Shown: piece after piece, positions 39,538-51,552 of the stretch
How the letters are laid out: each line of letters opens with the position of its first letter
Numbering within the stretch: position 1 is the first letter of the stretch
NCBI RefSeq assembly: GCF_017874315.1
Contig: NZ_JAGGLG010000028.1
Location: forward strand, 1 to 59,922
Direction: 5' to 3'
Source of the DNA: Symbiobacterium terraclitae
GTDB taxonomy: Bacteria; Bacillota; Sulfobacillia; Symbiobacteriales; Symbiobacteriaceae
Length of the DNA: 59,922 nucleotides
Program-made: the position numbers and the translations under genes
The notes under the pieces: generated by a model
Database searches by the model: none
What the model was told of the DNA's origin: nothing
The model's input: the letters and a program-made list of their open reading frames with translations, nothing else

Positions 39538-41847
39538 GCAGCAGCCTTGGCTTCTGGTGGGCCTGAAGGAGGACGAATACCGGCGGGTCGTCCAGATTCT
39601 CGGCCGGGAACCCAACCACGTCGAGCTGCAGATGTTCGGCGTGATGTGGTCGGAGCACTGCTCCTACAAGCACTCCCGGGCGACCCTGAAGCGGCTCCCC
39701 ACCAAGGGGGAGCGGGTGCTGCAGGGGCCGGGCGAGAACGCCGGCGTCATCAAGGTGGACGACGACCTGGCGGTCGCCTTCAAGATCGAGTCCCACAACC
39801 ACCCCTCCTTCGTGGAGCCCTTCCAGGGGGCGGCCACCGGGGTGGGGGGCATCCTGCGCGACGTCTTCACCATGGGCGCCAGGCCGGTCGCGCTGCTCAA
39901 CTCGCTCCGCTTCGGCCCGCTGGATGACCCCAGACAGCGCCACCTGTTCTCCGGCGCCGTGGCAGGCATCGGCCACTACGGCAACTGCGTCGGCGTGCCC
40001 ACCATCGGCGGCGAGGTTTACTTTGACGAGTCCTACAGGGGCAACTGCCTCGTCAACGCCATGTGCATCGGCATCCTCCACCCGGACAAGATCCACAAGG
40101 GCATCGCCGCCGGGCCCGGAAACCCCCTCATGGTGGTGGGCGCCCGCACGGGCCGCGACGGCATTCACGGCGCGTCGCTGCTGGCCTCGGCTGAGTTCAG
40201 CGAGGGCTCCGAGGAGATGCGCTCCACGGTTCAGGTGGGCGACCCGTTCATGGGGAAGCTGCTGCTGGAGGCCTGCCTCGAGCTATTCGAGACTGACGCC
40301 GTGGTCGGCATTCAGGACATGGGCGCCGCCGGCCTGATCTCCTCCTCGTCTGAGATGGCCGCCCGCGGCAACGTGGGCGTCGAGATCGACGTGCGCAAGG
40401 TGCCCGCCCGCGAGGAGGGGATGGAGCCGTGGGAGTTCCTGCTTTCGGAGTCGCAGGAGCGTATGCTCGTCTGCGTCAAGAAGGGCCGGGAGCCCGAGGT
40501 CGAGGCCATCTTCAAGAAGTGGGGCCTGCTCTCCGCCGTCATCGGGCAGGTGACGGACGACGGCATGGTGCGGGTGCTCGACGGGGACCGGGTGGTGGCC
40601 GAGGTGCCGGCCCACGCCCTGGCCGACGAGGCCCCGGTCTACCATCCCGCCAAGGCCGAGCCGGCCTACCTTGCCGGGCTGCGGGCCTTTGACTGGTCGG
40701 CCCTGCCGGAGCCGGAGGACTGGAACGCCACGCTGCTCAAGCTCCTGAACTCGCCCAACATCGGCTCCAAGGAGTGGGTCTACCAGCAGTACGACCAGAT
40801 GGTGCTGCTGGGCACGGTCATCGCCCCGGGAGGTGATGCCGGGGTCATCCGCATCCGCTCCGCCGCCGGGCCGGGCAGCCACGGCGTCACCCGCCAGAAG
40901 CCGGGCGTCGACCTGCCCCGCCCCACCGCCCCGGAGGGGCCCCAGAAGGGCATCGCCGCCAAGATCGACTGCAACGGCCGCTACGTCTACCTGAACCCCC
41001 GGCGGGGCACCGCCATCGCCGTGGCCGAGGCGGCCCGCAACTGCGTCGTGACCGGCGCCCGGCCCGTAGCCATCACCAACAACTGCAACTTCGGCAACCC
41101 CGAGAAGCCCGAGATCTTCTGGACCTTCGACGAAGCGATCACCGGCATGGCCGAGGCGTGCGAGGCCCTGGGCACGCCCGTCACCGGCGGGAACGTCTCC
41201 TTCTACAACGAGACCAGCGGCGAGCCGATCCATCCCACCCCGACGATCGGCATGGTCGCCGTGCACGAGAACCTCGACCGCCTCACCACCCCGGGCTTCA
41301 AACAGGCCGGCGACGTGATCGTCCTGCTGGGCGAGACCCGGGATGAGCTGGGTGGCTCGGAGTACGCCAAGCTGATCCACGGCGTGCTGGCCGGCGACGC
41401 CCCTGCGCTTGACCTCGCCTTCGAGAAGCGACTGCAGGACGTGGTGCTGCGGGCGGTCCACGAGGGACTGGTCACGGCCGCCCACGACGTGGCGGAGGGC
41501 GGCATCGCCGTGGCCCTGGCGGAGATGGCGATTGCCTCCGGGAACGAGGCGCTGGGCTGCCAGGTCAGCCTCTTCCTGGGCGAGGGCCGGATCGACGGCC
41601 AGATCTTCGGCGAGTCGCAGTCCCGCATTCTGCTCACGGCCACGCGGGAGCAGGTGGGGCGCCTGCAGGCCCTGCTGATGGTCGAGCAGATCCCGTTCAG
41701 GGTGCTGGGCGACGTGACCGAAGACGGCCGCTTCCGGCTGGCCGCCCTGGCACCGGGCAAGGAGTCCGCTGCCATCTACCGCCGCCAGGAGCTGATCGAC
41801 CTGCCGGTGGCTGCGCTGGCCAAAGCGTACAAGGAGGCGATCCCCCG

Positions 41848-41863
<16 letters not shown>
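39530..41863 (+). CDS. purL: FGAM synthase large subunit PurL
   Basis: The 777-residue synthase domain converts FGAR to FGAM with ATP and the ammonia from PurQ. The start region has EHCSYKHSR, the ATP/substrate loop reads [20 protein letters not shown], and the second half begins at [12 protein letters not shown]. It is the small PurL form that needs PurS and PurQ. The start overlaps purQ by 8 bp and the end overlaps purF by 16 bp, so translation is coupled. Confidence 0.97.
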
Positions 41864-43407
<1,544 letters not shown>

Positions 43408-43463
43408 TGGCCGGTCCCGCTGCGCGCAATGGGAGCGGCACTTGCCGGAAGGGGGCTGCAGCG

Positions 43464-44525
43464 ATGGCTGACCGCGAGCTCACCTACGCCGACGCGGGAG
43501 TGAACCGGGAGCGGCACTACCGCCTGGTGGAGCGCATCGCCGCCCACACGGCCCGCACCCTGCAGCGGCCCGGGGTGCTCGGGAACATCGGCGCCTTCGG
43601 CGGGCTCTTCGCGCCGGACCTGACGAAATACCCCGATCCGGTGCTGGTAAGCGGCACCGACGGCGTGGGCACCAAGCTCCGCCTGGCCTTCCTGAGCGGC
43701 CGGCACGACACGGTGGGCATCGACCTGGTGGCGATGTCGGTCAACGACATCCTCTGCCAGGGGGCGGAGCCGCTCTTCTTCCTGGACTACATCGGCACCG
43801 GCCAGAAGGACCTGGCGGTGCTGGAGCAGGTGGTGAAGGGCATCGCCGACGGCTGCCTGCAGGCCGGATGCGCCCTGATCGGCGGCGAGACCGCCGAGCT
43901 GCCCGGCATGTACGCCCCGGGCGAGTACGACCTGGCCGGCTTCGCCGTGGGCATCGTCAACCGGGACCGGATCATCACCGGCGACCGGGTGGCCGCAGGC
44001 GACCGGCTGGTGGCCCTGGCCTCCAGCGGGCTGCACGCCAACGGCTACTCGCTGGCCCGCCGGGTGCTGCTCACCGTGGACGGCGGCGCCTTCGACCTGA
44101 ACGAGCGGCCGCCGGAGCTGGGCGGGCAGTCGGTCATCGACGCCATGCTCACCCCGACCCGCATCTACGCCCGCACGGTGCTGGCCCTGCTGGAGCGCTT
44201 CGACGTGCACGGCATCGCCAACATCACCGGCGGCGGGCTGCACGAGAACATCCCCCGCATGCTGCCGCCCGGCTGCCGGGCCGTCGTCTACCGGTCCACC
44301 TGGGAGGTGCCCGGCATCTTCCGGCTGATCCAGCGGCTCGGGCCGGTGGCGCAGACGGAGATGGAGGCCACCTTCAACCTGGGGATCGGGATGGTCCTGG
44401 CCGTCCCCGCCGACCAGGCGGAGACGGTGGCCGCCGCCGCCCGGGAGCTGGGGGAGGCCGCCTGGGTGGTGGGCGAGGTCGTTGCGGATGCGGGCAGCGC
44501 TTCCCGGGTGGAGGTGCGGCCATGA
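43464..44525 (+). CDS. purM: phosphoribosylformylglycinamidine cyclo-ligase
   Basis: The 353-residue AIR synthetase closes the imidazole ring of FGAM with ATP. It has LTYADAGVN at the start, VSGTDGVGTKLRLAF, GGETAELPGMY and NITGGGLHENIPRM. ATG 43464 follows GGAAGGGGG and gives the usual N-terminus; a longer reading from ATG 43407, which overlaps the purF stop, adds an unlikely 19 residues. It overlaps purN by 4 bp. Confidence 0.95.
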   Translation: MADRELTYADAGVNRERHYRLVERIAAHTARTLQRPGVLGNIGAFGGLFAPDLTKYPDPVLVSGTDGVGTKLRLAFLSGRHDTVGIDLVAMSVNDILCQGAEPLFFLDYIGTGQKDLAVLEQVVKGIADGCLQAGCALIGGETAELPGMYAPGEYDLAGFAVGIVNRDRIITGDRVAAGDRLVALASSGLHANGYSLARRVLLTVDGGAFDLNERPPELGGQSVIDAMLTPTRIYARTVLALLERFDVHGIANITGGGLHENIPRMLPPGCRAVVYRSTWEVPGIFRLIQRLGPVAQTEMEATFNLGIGMVLAVPADQAETVAAAARELGEAAWVVGEVVADAGSASRVEVRP

Positions 44526-45151
44526 TCCGCATCGGCGTGCTGATCTCGGGCAACGGCAGCAACCTGCAGGCGATCCTGGACGCCTGCAGGGAAGGGCGCA
44601 TCCCCGGAGAGGTCGTCGTGGTCCTCTCCGACAAGGCCGACGCCTTCGGACTGGAGCGGGCGCACCGGGCCGGCGTGGAGGCCATCCACGTGGATCCCGC
44701 GGCCTATCCCACCCGCACGGCTTTTGACGCCGCCCTGGCGGAGCTGCTGCAGGCCAGGGAGGTCGACCTGGTCTGCCTGGCCGGCTACATGCGGTTGGTG
44801 CGCAAGCCGATGCTGACGGCCTTCCCGGACCGCATCCTCAACATCCACCCCTCGCTGCTGCCGGCCTTCCCGGGGCTGGACGCCCAGGGGCAGGCCCTGG
44901 CCTACGGGGTGAAGGTGGCGGGCTGCACGGTCCACTTCGTCACCGCGGGCATGGACGAGGGGCCGATCATCCTGCAGGCCGCCGTGCCCGTGCTGGAGGA
45001 CGACACGCACGAGGACCTGCGGGCGCGCATCCAGGCGGAGGAGCACCGCATCTACCCCGAGGCGGTCCGCCTGTTCGCCGAGGGGCGCCTGCGGATCGAG
45101 GGGCGCCGGGTGCGCATCCTGAGTCCGACAGCACAGGAGGGGGATTCCTGA
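44522..45151 (+). CDS. purN: phosphoribosylglycinamide formyltransferase
   Basis: The 209-residue enzyme transfers the formyl group of 10-formyltetrahydrofolate to GAR. ISGNGSNLQAI is at the start. The catalytic Asn and His are in ILNIHPSLLPAF and the Asp in the later VTAGMDEGPII. The ATG overlaps the purM stop (ATGA), with GGAGGTG upstream. One base separates it from the Nudix gene. Confidence 0.96.
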   Translation: MIRIGVLISGNGSNLQAILDACREGRIPGEVVVVLSDKADAFGLERAHRAGVEAIHVDPAAYPTRTAFDAALAELLQAREVDLVCLAGYMRLVRKPMLTAFPDRILNIHPSLLPAFPGLDAQGQALAYGVKVAGCTVHFVTAGMDEGPIILQAAVPVLEDDTHEDLRARIQAEEHRIYPEAVRLFAEGRLRIEGRRVRILSPTAQEGDS

Positions 45152-45152
45152 C

Positions 45153-45635
45153 GTGGGACGGCAGTTCGTCCTCGGTCTGGGCCTGGTGGAGGATGAGGAC
45201 CGGCTGGTCGTGGTGCGGAACCGCTGGCCCATCGGTGACGTCTGGTCGCTGCCCGGCGGGCAGCTGGAGGTGGGTGAGTCGCTCACCGACTGCGTGGTCC
45301 GGGAGGTGCAGGAGGAGACCGGCCTCCTGGTCGCCCCGGTGGAGCTGGCCTACGTGCTGGACACCCACAACCTGATCCACGACCAGCACTTCCTGGTGCA
45401 CGTCTTCTCCTGCCGCCTGGTCGCCGGTCCGCTGCGGGTGCCCGAGAACGACGAGTACGTGGTCGACTGCCGCTGGGTGAAGCGCGACGAGGTCGCACGG
45501 TACATCACCTGGCCCACCTACCGCGACCCGCTCCTGGCCTACCTGGCCGGCCACGAGCGGCGCTACTGGCTGGATCGCGACGGGTACCGCCCGGAGCTGG
45601 GAAAGGGGCCGGACCCGAGAGAGAGGGAGGAATAG
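45153..45635 (+). CDS. Nudix hydrolase in the purine operon
   Basis: The 160-residue protein has a complete Nudix box (GGQLEVGESLTDC continuing as VVREVQEETGL) and the sequence VVVRNRWPIGDVWSLPGG before it. It starts 1 bp after purN at a GTG with GGAGGGGG upstream, and purH begins 2 bp after it, so it is an integral member of the operon. A role in removing a phosphoribosyl or nucleotide by-product is an inference from context. It is not a close twin of the Nudix gene at 1440. Confidence 0.88.
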   Translation: MGRQFVLGLGLVEDEDRLVVVRNRWPIGDVWSLPGGQLEVGESLTDCVVREVQEETGLLVAPVELAYVLDTHNLIHDQHFLVHVFSCRLVAGPLRVPENDEYVVDCRWVKRDEVARYITWPTYRDPLLAYLAGHERRYWLDRDGYRPELGKGPDPREREE

Positions 45636-45637
45636 AC

Positions 45638-47236
45638 ATGGCCGTGAAGCGTGCGCTGATCAGCGTCTATGACAAGCGGGGGATCGTGGAACTGGCTCAG
45701 GGGCTGGCGGCTCTCGGCGTGGAGATCATCTCCACCGGTGGCACCTACCGCACGCTCCAGGCCGCGGGCGTGCCGGTGCGTGAAGTGGCCGAGGTGGCGG
45801 GCTTCCCCGAGATCCTCGACGGGCGGGTGAAGACCCTGCAGCCCCAGATCCACGCCGGCATCCTGGCCATCCGGTCCAACCCGGCCCACATGGCCCAGCT
45901 GGCCGAGCACGGGGTGACCCCCATCGACCTCGTGGTGGTGAACCTCTACCCCTTCCGGGAGACGGTGGCCAATCCGGCCGTCACCCTGGAGGAGGCCATC
46001 GAGAAGATCGACATCGGCGGGCCCACCATGGTCCGGGCGGCCGCCAAGAACTACCAGGACGTGGGCGTCATCGTCAACCCCGACCGGTACGCGGACGTGC
46101 TGGCCGAACTGCGGGCGACGGGCGACCTGTCCCTCCGGACCCGGTTCGCCCTGATGCTGGAGGCGTTCCAGCACACGGCCGTCTACGACAACGCCATCGC
46201 CGGCTGGCTGGCCACCCGGGGGCGGGAGATCATTGCCGCCCGGGCCGCGGGCGAGGCGCCGCCGGCCGGCTCGGGCGCAGACTCACCGTTCCCGCAGGCC
46301 CTGTCCCTCACCTTCACCAAGGTGCAGGAGCTGCGGTACGGCGAGAACCCGCACCAGTTGGCGGCCTTCTACAGCGACGGGACCGCCGCGGGCACCGTGA
46401 TCGCCCGGGCGAAGCAGCTCCACGGCAAGGAGCTCTCCTACAACAACATCAACGACGCCCATGCCGCGCTGGAGCTGGTGAAGGAGTTCACCGAGCCGGC
46501 CGCGGTGGCGGTCAAGCACGCCAACCCGTGCGGGGTGGCCGTGGCGCCCACCATCGCCGAGGCCTACCGCAAGGCCTACGAGGCCGACACCGTCTCGATC
46601 TTCGGCGGCATCGTCGCCCTGAACCGCCCGTGCGACCGGGAGACCGCCGAGGAGCTCAGCAAGATCTTCCTGGAGATCGTGATCGCCCCGTCGTTCGAGC
46701 CGGACGCCCTGAAGGTGCTCGAGAAGAAGAAGAACCTGCGGCTCTTGGAGATCGGCCCCATCGACCCCAACCCGCCGGCCGGCTTCGACATGAAGCGGGT
46801 GGGCGGCGGCCTGCTGGTGCAGAGCTGGGACGCCATCGCCGAGGATCCGGCGGCCTGGAAGGCCGTCACCCGGACCGCCCCGACGGCCGAACAGCTCAGG
46901 GACCTGGCCTTCGCCATGAAGGTCTGCAAGCACGTGAAGTCCAACGCCATCGTGGTGGCGAAGGGCGGCCAGACCCTGGGCGTGGGCGCGGGTCAGATGA
47001 ACCGCATCGACGCGGCCCGGTTCGCCATCAAGCAGGCCGGTGCGAACGTGAAGGGAGCCGTGCTGGCCTCCGATGCGTTCTTCCCGTTCCCCGACGTGGT
47101 GGAAGCGGCCGGCGAGGCGGGCATCGCCGCCATCGTCCAGCCCGGCGGCTCCATCCGGGACGAGGAGTCGATCGCCCGGGCGGACGCGCTCGGGATCGCC
47201 ATGGTGTTCACGGGGGTGCGGCACTTCCGGCACTAG
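45638..47236 (+). CDS. purH: bifunctional AICAR transformylase/IMP cyclohydrolase
   Basis: The 532-residue enzyme makes the last two steps to IMP. The N-terminal cyclohydrolase (about 1-200) has ALISVYDKRGI, STGGTYRTL and the KTLQPQIHAGIL region. The transformylase follows with LRYGENPHQ, VKHANPCGVA and the C-terminal FPDVVEAAGEAGIAAIVQPGGS. It is linked to purD by a 33-bp gap. Confidence 0.97.
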   Translation: MAVKRALISVYDKRGIVELAQGLAALGVEIISTGGTYRTLQAAGVPVREVAEVAGFPEILDGRVKTLQPQIHAGILAIRSNPAHMAQLAEHGVTPIDLVVVNLYPFRETVANPAVTLEEAIEKIDIGGPTMVRAAAKNYQDVGVIVNPDRYADVLAELRATGDLSLRTRFALMLEAFQHTAVYDNAIAGWLATRGREIIAARAAGEAPPAGSGADSPFPQALSLTFTKVQELRYGENPHQLAAFYSDGTAAGTVIARAKQLHGKELSYNNINDAHAALELVKEFTEPAAVAVKHANPCGVAVAPTIAEAYRKAYEADTVSIFGGIVALNRPCDRETAEELSKIFLEIVIAPSFEPDALKVLEKKKNLRLLEIGPIDPNPPAGFDMKRVGGGLLVQSWDAIAEDPAAWKAVTRTAPTAEQLRDLAFAMKVCKHVKSNAIVVAKGGQTLGVGAGQMNRIDAARFAIKQAGANVKGAVLASDAFFPFPDVVEAAGEAGIAAIVQPGGSIRDEESIARADALGIAMVFTGVRHFRH

Positions 47237-47269
47237 GAAGCAGGCGGCGACGAGGGGAGGAGGATCCGC

Positions 47270-48538
47270 ATGAAGGTCTTGATCGTCGGCGGGGGCGGGC
47301 GGGAGCACGCCCTCGCCTGGAAGGCGGTTCAGAGCCGGCACATCGACGAGCTGCACGTGGCCCCGGGCAACCCGGGCATCGGCCGGTTCGCCTGGTGCCA
47401 CCCAGAGGTGAAGGCCGCCGACGTGGAGGGACAGGTGGCGCTCGCCCGCCGGCTGGGGATTGACCTGGTGATCGTGGGGCCCGAGGATCCGCTGGCGGCG
47501 GGCCTGGTGGACGCGCTGACCGCCGCGGGGATCCGCGCCTTCGGCCCCACCGCCGCGGCGGCCCGGATCGAGGCCTCCAAGGCGTTCGCCAAGGAGGTGA
47601 TGGCCGCGGCCGGCGTGCCCACCGCGGCCCACGCCGTCTTCACCGAGTACGAGCCCGCCCTGGCCTACCTGGAGACGCATCCCGGCCCCATCGTCATCAA
47701 GGCCGACGGCCTGGCCGCGGGCAAGGGCGTGCAGGTCTGCGCGGACCGCGCGGAGGCCCGCCGGGCCCTGCAGACCGCCATGCTGGACCGGGCGTTCGCC
47801 GAGGCGGGCAGCCGGGTGGTGATCGAGGAGTACCTGGAGGGGGAGGAGGTATCGGTTCTCGCCTTCAGCGACGGCCGCACGGTGAAGCAGATGGTGGCGG
47901 CGCAGGACCACAAGCGGCTGGGCGAAGGCGACACCGGCCCCAACACCGGCGGGATGGGCACCTACGCGCCGGTGCCCGCCTACACGCCGGCCATCGCGGA
48001 CGAGGTGCAGCGCCGGATCCTCGAGCCGACCATCGGCGAGCTGGCTCGCCGGGGTACGCCATTTGTCGGCTGCCTCTTCGCCGGCCTGATGCTGACGGCC
48101 GCCGGGCCGAAGGTCATCGAGTTCAACGCCCGGTTCGGCGACCCCGAGACGCAGGTCGTCATGCCGCTGCTTGACAACGACCTCCTGGAGGTGGTTACGG
48201 CCTGCGTGGAGGGGCGGCTGCACGAGGTGGAGCTGCGCTTCCGCCCGGGAGCGGCGGCCAACATCGTGCTGGCCTCTGCCGGCTACCCGGGCCGCTACGC
48301 GAAGGGCCTGCCCATCGACGGCCTGGTGGAGGCAGACCAGGCAGGCGTCACCGTGTTCCACGCGGGTACCGCCTTCAACGACGACGGTATCCTGGTCACC
48401 GCAGGAGGGCGGGTCCTGGGCGTCATGGCCACCGGCCCGACCGTCCGCGCCGCGCTGGCGCAGGCCTACGCCGGCGTCGAGCGGATCCGGTTCGAGGGCA
48501 AGACCTACCGGCGCGACATCGGCGCCCGGGCCCTGTAG
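47270..48538 (+). CDS. purD: phosphoribosylamine-glycine ligase
   Basis: The 422-residue ATP-grasp enzyme makes GAR from phosphoribosylamine and glycine. It has VGGGGREHALAW at the start, KADGLAAGKGV in the ATP-grasp lid, EEYLEGEEVSVLAF, and FNARFGDPETQ holding metal-binding residues. It closes the cluster. purE, purK and purA are absent and no clear terminator follows. Confidence 0.97.
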   Translation: MKVLIVGGGGREHALAWKAVQSRHIDELHVAPGNPGIGRFAWCHPEVKAADVEGQVALARRLGIDLVIVGPEDPLAAGLVDALTAAGIRAFGPTAAAARIEASKAFAKEVMAAAGVPTAAHAVFTEYEPALAYLETHPGPIVIKADGLAAGKGVQVCADRAEARRALQTAMLDRAFAEAGSRVVIEEYLEGEEVSVLAFSDGRTVKQMVAAQDHKRLGEGDTGPNTGGMGTYAPVPAYTPAIADEVQRRILEPTIGELARRGTPFVGCLFAGLMLTAAGPKVIEFNARFGDPETQVVMPLLDNDLLEVVTACVEGRLHEVELRFRPGAAANIVLASAGYPGRYAKGLPIDGLVEADQAGVTVFHAGTAFNDDGILVTAGGRVLGVMATGPTVRAALAQAYAGVERIRFEGKTYRRDIGARAL

Positions 48539-48580
48539 GCCCGGTTCGCTCGATTCCCGCAGGCCGGGTTCCCCCTGTTC

Positions 48581-48609
48581 TTGACACGTTGGTTCGTGTA
48601 AAGTAAGAC
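48581..48609 (+). promoter_or_regulatory. promoter of the PAS-GGDEF-EAL gene
   Basis: A consensus TTGACA (48581-48586), 17 nt, and a poor TAAGAC (48604-48609). The weak -10 suggests an activator or another sigma factor. The leader to 48678 contains no riboswitch I can recognise. Confidence 0.55.
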
Positions 48610-48678
48610 TGAAGACTTAAAGGTGTACGTCTGAAGGTCTGGCGGTTACGCAGCCCTACGTCGTCTTGGGGGTTTGAG

Positions 48679-50766
48679 ATGGTCCACGTCCGCACGGAGC
48701 AGCTGACTTACCTCGCAGCGGGAGTGCTCCTCCTCCAGGGCCTGCTGTTATACCTGGTTCCCGATCAGTTCGCCGGCCCGTTCGCGGGCCTCGGCGAGGC
48801 GTTCGTCCCCGCACTGGCTGTGGCGTTCGCCGTCGGCAGCGCCTTCCTGTTCGCACTGCCCCGAATGCCGTTCAGGGGCCTGCTACGGACGCTCCTCTAC
48901 GTGCCGGCGCTCGTTCCGCCGACGCTGTTGACCGCGCTCTCCATCTGGGCCGGGTGGTGGCTCGGCGCTTGCTTTTATGGCGGCGTGACCCTCGCGCTGG
49001 GGGCGGGACCGCGGGTCCTGCACCGGGAGCGGCTGCTCCAGGCCGAGCGCGAGCGCACCGAGCGGACGCTGCGGGAGAGCGAGGCGCGCTTCCGCAGCGC
49101 TTTCCACAACGCCCCGATCGGCGTCGCCCTGCTCTCCGCCGACCGGCGCTGGCTCCAGGTGAACCGGGCGCTGACGGCGATGCTGGGGTACACCGAGAAC
49201 GAGCTGGTGGGGCGGCCGGTCGACGACTTCGTCCACCCGGAGGACCGCATCGGTACGGACTGCCCGCTGGCCGGGCCCGTCCCCCAGGGGGCGGCGGCTG
49301 CGGCCGGCGTCTGCCGCCGGGAGCGGCGCTTCCGCCACAAGAGCGGGCGCACGGTATGGGTGGAGCAGACCTGCAGCCGCATCGACCAGGGACCCGGGGT
49401 CCACTACTTCATCGTCCAGTTCCAGGACACCACGGAGCGGAGGGAGGCCGAGGCGCGGCTCCGGCGGATGGCCAGCCGCGACGCCCTCACGGGGCTCTAC
49501 AACCGCAGGGCGTTCCAGGCGGAACTGGAGCGCCACCTGGAGCTGGCCCGAAAAAACCTGGTGCGGGGTGCACTGCTCTTCCTGGACCTCGACCTGTTCA
49601 AGTTCGTCAACGACACGCTGGGCCACCTCGCCGGCGACCAGGTGCTCGTCCGGGTGGCGGATATCATCCAGAGCCACCTCAGGCCCACCGACATCGCCGC
49701 CAGGCACGGCGGCGACGAGTTCGCCATCCTGATGCCCTACACCGGGCGCGAGGCCGTGTCGGTCGCGGAGTCGATCCTGCAGGGATTGCAGGAGGAGCCG
49801 ATCGCGGTGAAAGACCGCAGCGTGACCATCACCGGCTCCGTCGGCATCACCTTTTTCCCCGACCACGGCCTGACGGCCGAGACCCTTCTGGCGCAGGCCG
49901 ACATGGCGATGTACAAGGCCAAGGAGTCGGGGCGCAACACGGTGGCCGTCTTCGAGGAAGAGGACGTGTGGCGGGACGAGATGGCCGCCAAGCTCTCCTG
50001 GGACCTGCGCCTGCGGGAGGCGCTGCGGCAGGACCGGTTCGTGCTGCACGCCCAGCCGATCCTCGACCTGCGGACGGGGCGCGTCACCCGCCTGGAGCTG
50101 CTCCTGCGCCTGGTCGGGGAGAACGGGGAGCTGACCGCGCCCGGCGAGTTCCTGGCCGGCGCCGAACGCTTCGGCCTGATCCAGGAGATCGACCGCTGGG
50201 TGATCCGGGAGGCCATCCGGCTGATGGCCGAACTCCGGCGCACCGACATCGAGGCGTTCGAGGTCAACCTCTCCGCGAAGACCATCTCGGACCCCGGGCT
50301 GGCGCGCATGATCAAGGAGGAGCTGGAGCTGCACCAGGTGGACCCCTCCAGGCTGGTGCTGGAGATCACCGAGACCGCGGCCATCGGCGACATGGAGCAG
50401 GCCCGCCGGTTCATCGCGACCATGCACGGGCTGGGCTGCCGCTTCGCGCTGGACGACGTCGGGTCCGGCTTCTCCACCCTCCACTTGCTGAAGCACCTGC
50501 CGGTGGACTACCTGAAGATCGACGGCGCCTTCATCTGCAACCTGCCGCACGAGTCCGCAGACCAGCACCTGGTGCGGGCCATGGTGGCCATGGCCCGGTC
50601 GCAGGGCCAGAAGACCATCGCGGAGTTCGTCGACAGCGAGGAGACGCTGCGGCTGGTGCGGGAGTTCGGCGTGGACTACGCCCAGGGCTACCTGGTGGGC
50701 CGCCCGAGCCGGATGTGGCTGACTCCGCAAGACGATGCACCGGAACCCCGCACAGCCCCCGTCTAA
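48679..50766 (+). CDS. membrane PAS-GGDEF-EAL protein
   Basis: The 695-residue protein has four N-terminal membrane helices (about 8-115), a PAS domain (about 130-250; ESEARFRSAFHNAPIG), a GGDEF domain with intact GGDEF, and an EAL domain. In the EAL part the signature is ELL, but metal and catalytic residues remain: EVNLSAK, LEITET, ALDDVGSGFS, LKIDG, AEF and AQGYLVG. So both cyclase and phosphodiesterase activity are possible. It would change cyclic di-GMP in response to a signal at the PAS domain. An ATG with GGGGGTTTGAG upstream is used. Confidence 0.9.
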   Translation: MVHVRTEQLTYLAAGVLLLQGLLLYLVPDQFAGPFAGLGEAFVPALAVAFAVGSAFLFALPRMPFRGLLRTLLYVPALVPPTLLTALSIWAGWWLGACFYGGVTLALGAGPRVLHRERLLQAERERTERTLRESEARFRSAFHNAPIGVALLSADRRWLQVNRALTAMLGYTENELVGRPVDDFVHPEDRIGTDCPLAGPVPQGAAAAAGVCRRERRFRHKSGRTVWVEQTCSRIDQGPGVHYFIVQFQDTTERREAEARLRRMASRDALTGLYNRRAFQAELERHLELARKNLVRGALLFLDLDLFKFVNDTLGHLAGDQVLVRVADIIQSHLRPTDIAARHGGDEFAILMPYTGREAVSVAESILQGLQEEPIAVKDRSVTITGSVGITFFPDHGLTAETLLAQADMAMYKAKESGRNTVAVFEEEDVWRDEMAAKLSWDLRLREALRQDRFVLHAQPILDLRTGRVTRLELLLRLVGENGELTAPGEFLAGAERFGLIQEIDRWVIREAIRLMAELRRTDIEAFEVNLSAKTISDPGLARMIKEELELHQVDPSRLVLEITETAAIGDMEQARRFIATMHGLGCRFALDDVGSGFSTLHLLKHLPVDYLKIDGAFICNLPHESADQHLVRAMVAMARSQGQKTIAEFVDSEETLRLVREFGVDYAQGYLVGRPSRMWLTPQDDAPEPRTAPV

Positions 50767-50798
50767 CTGGCAGAGTCCAGCCACAGGAGGGAAATCGT

Positions 50799-51533
50799 AT
50801 GAAGCGTGGGTTGGTTGCAGCACTACTCGCCGGTCTCCTGGTCATCGGCATCGCCTCCTTCGTGCCCGGCCCGAACCCGGTGCAGGCCGCTGAGGCCGCG
50901 GCTTCAGAGCGGACGATCACCGTCACGGGTCGGGGCCAGCTGGATGTGAAGCCCGATACCGCCGTGGTCTCGCTGGGCGTGACCGAGCTGCGGAGCACGC
51001 CCATGGAGGCGTACAGCGCCCTGAACGCCAGCATCACCAAGATCGCCGATGCGTTGAAGGGCATGGGGATCAAGGAGGACCAGATTCAGACCAGTGTCTT
51101 CAACCTGAGCGCCGAGTATGACTGGACCCAGGACAGGGGCCGGCAGCTGGTGGGCTACCGGGCGACCAACACCCTCACCGTCACCACCCAGGAACTGGAC
51201 AAGGTGGCCAACCTGATCCAGGCCGCCGTGGAGGCCGGCGCCAACGACCTGAACGGCGTCAGCTTCTCGGTGAAGGACTCCGACAAGCTCCTGGAGGAGG
51301 CGTTGAAGCTGGCCGTGGGCGACGCCAGGGCCAAGGCGAACCTGGTGGCCGGCGAGCTGGGCGCCAGGGTGGCGCGGGTGAAGTCGGTCTCCATCCAGGA
51401 CCAGGGCACCTCGCTGGTCAAGGCCCGGGCCGAGATGGCACTGGACGGCATGGCCGCCGCGGCGCCTGTGCCCGTCTTCGGCGGCACCTCGACGTTCTCG
51501 GCCACGGTTTCGGTTACTTTCGAGCTGGAGTAG
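50799..51533 (+). CDS. exported SIMPL (DUF541) domain protein
   Basis: The 244-residue protein has a Sec signal peptide (KRGLVAALLAGLLVIGIASF, cleavage expected after VQAAEA). The SIMPL fold follows: RTITVTGRGQLDVKPDTAVVSLGV, a helix with NASITKIADALKGMGI, and FSATVSVTFEL at the end. Members of this family are surface or periplasmic with unknown function, partly linked to stress. GGAGGG precedes ATG 50799, 32 bp after the cyclic di-GMP gene. It ends at a strong terminator. Confidence 0.9.
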   Translation: MKRGLVAALLAGLLVIGIASFVPGPNPVQAAEAAASERTITVTGRGQLDVKPDTAVVSLGVTELRSTPMEAYSALNASITKIADALKGMGIKEDQIQTSVFNLSAEYDWTQDRGRQLVGYRATNTLTVTTQELDKVANLIQAAVEAGANDLNGVSFSVKDSDKLLEEALKLAVGDARAKANLVAGELGARVARVKSVSIQDQGTSLVKARAEMALDGMAAAAPVPVFGGTSTFSATVSVTFELE

Positions 51534-51552
51534 CATAGGCGCGCTGCGCGCG

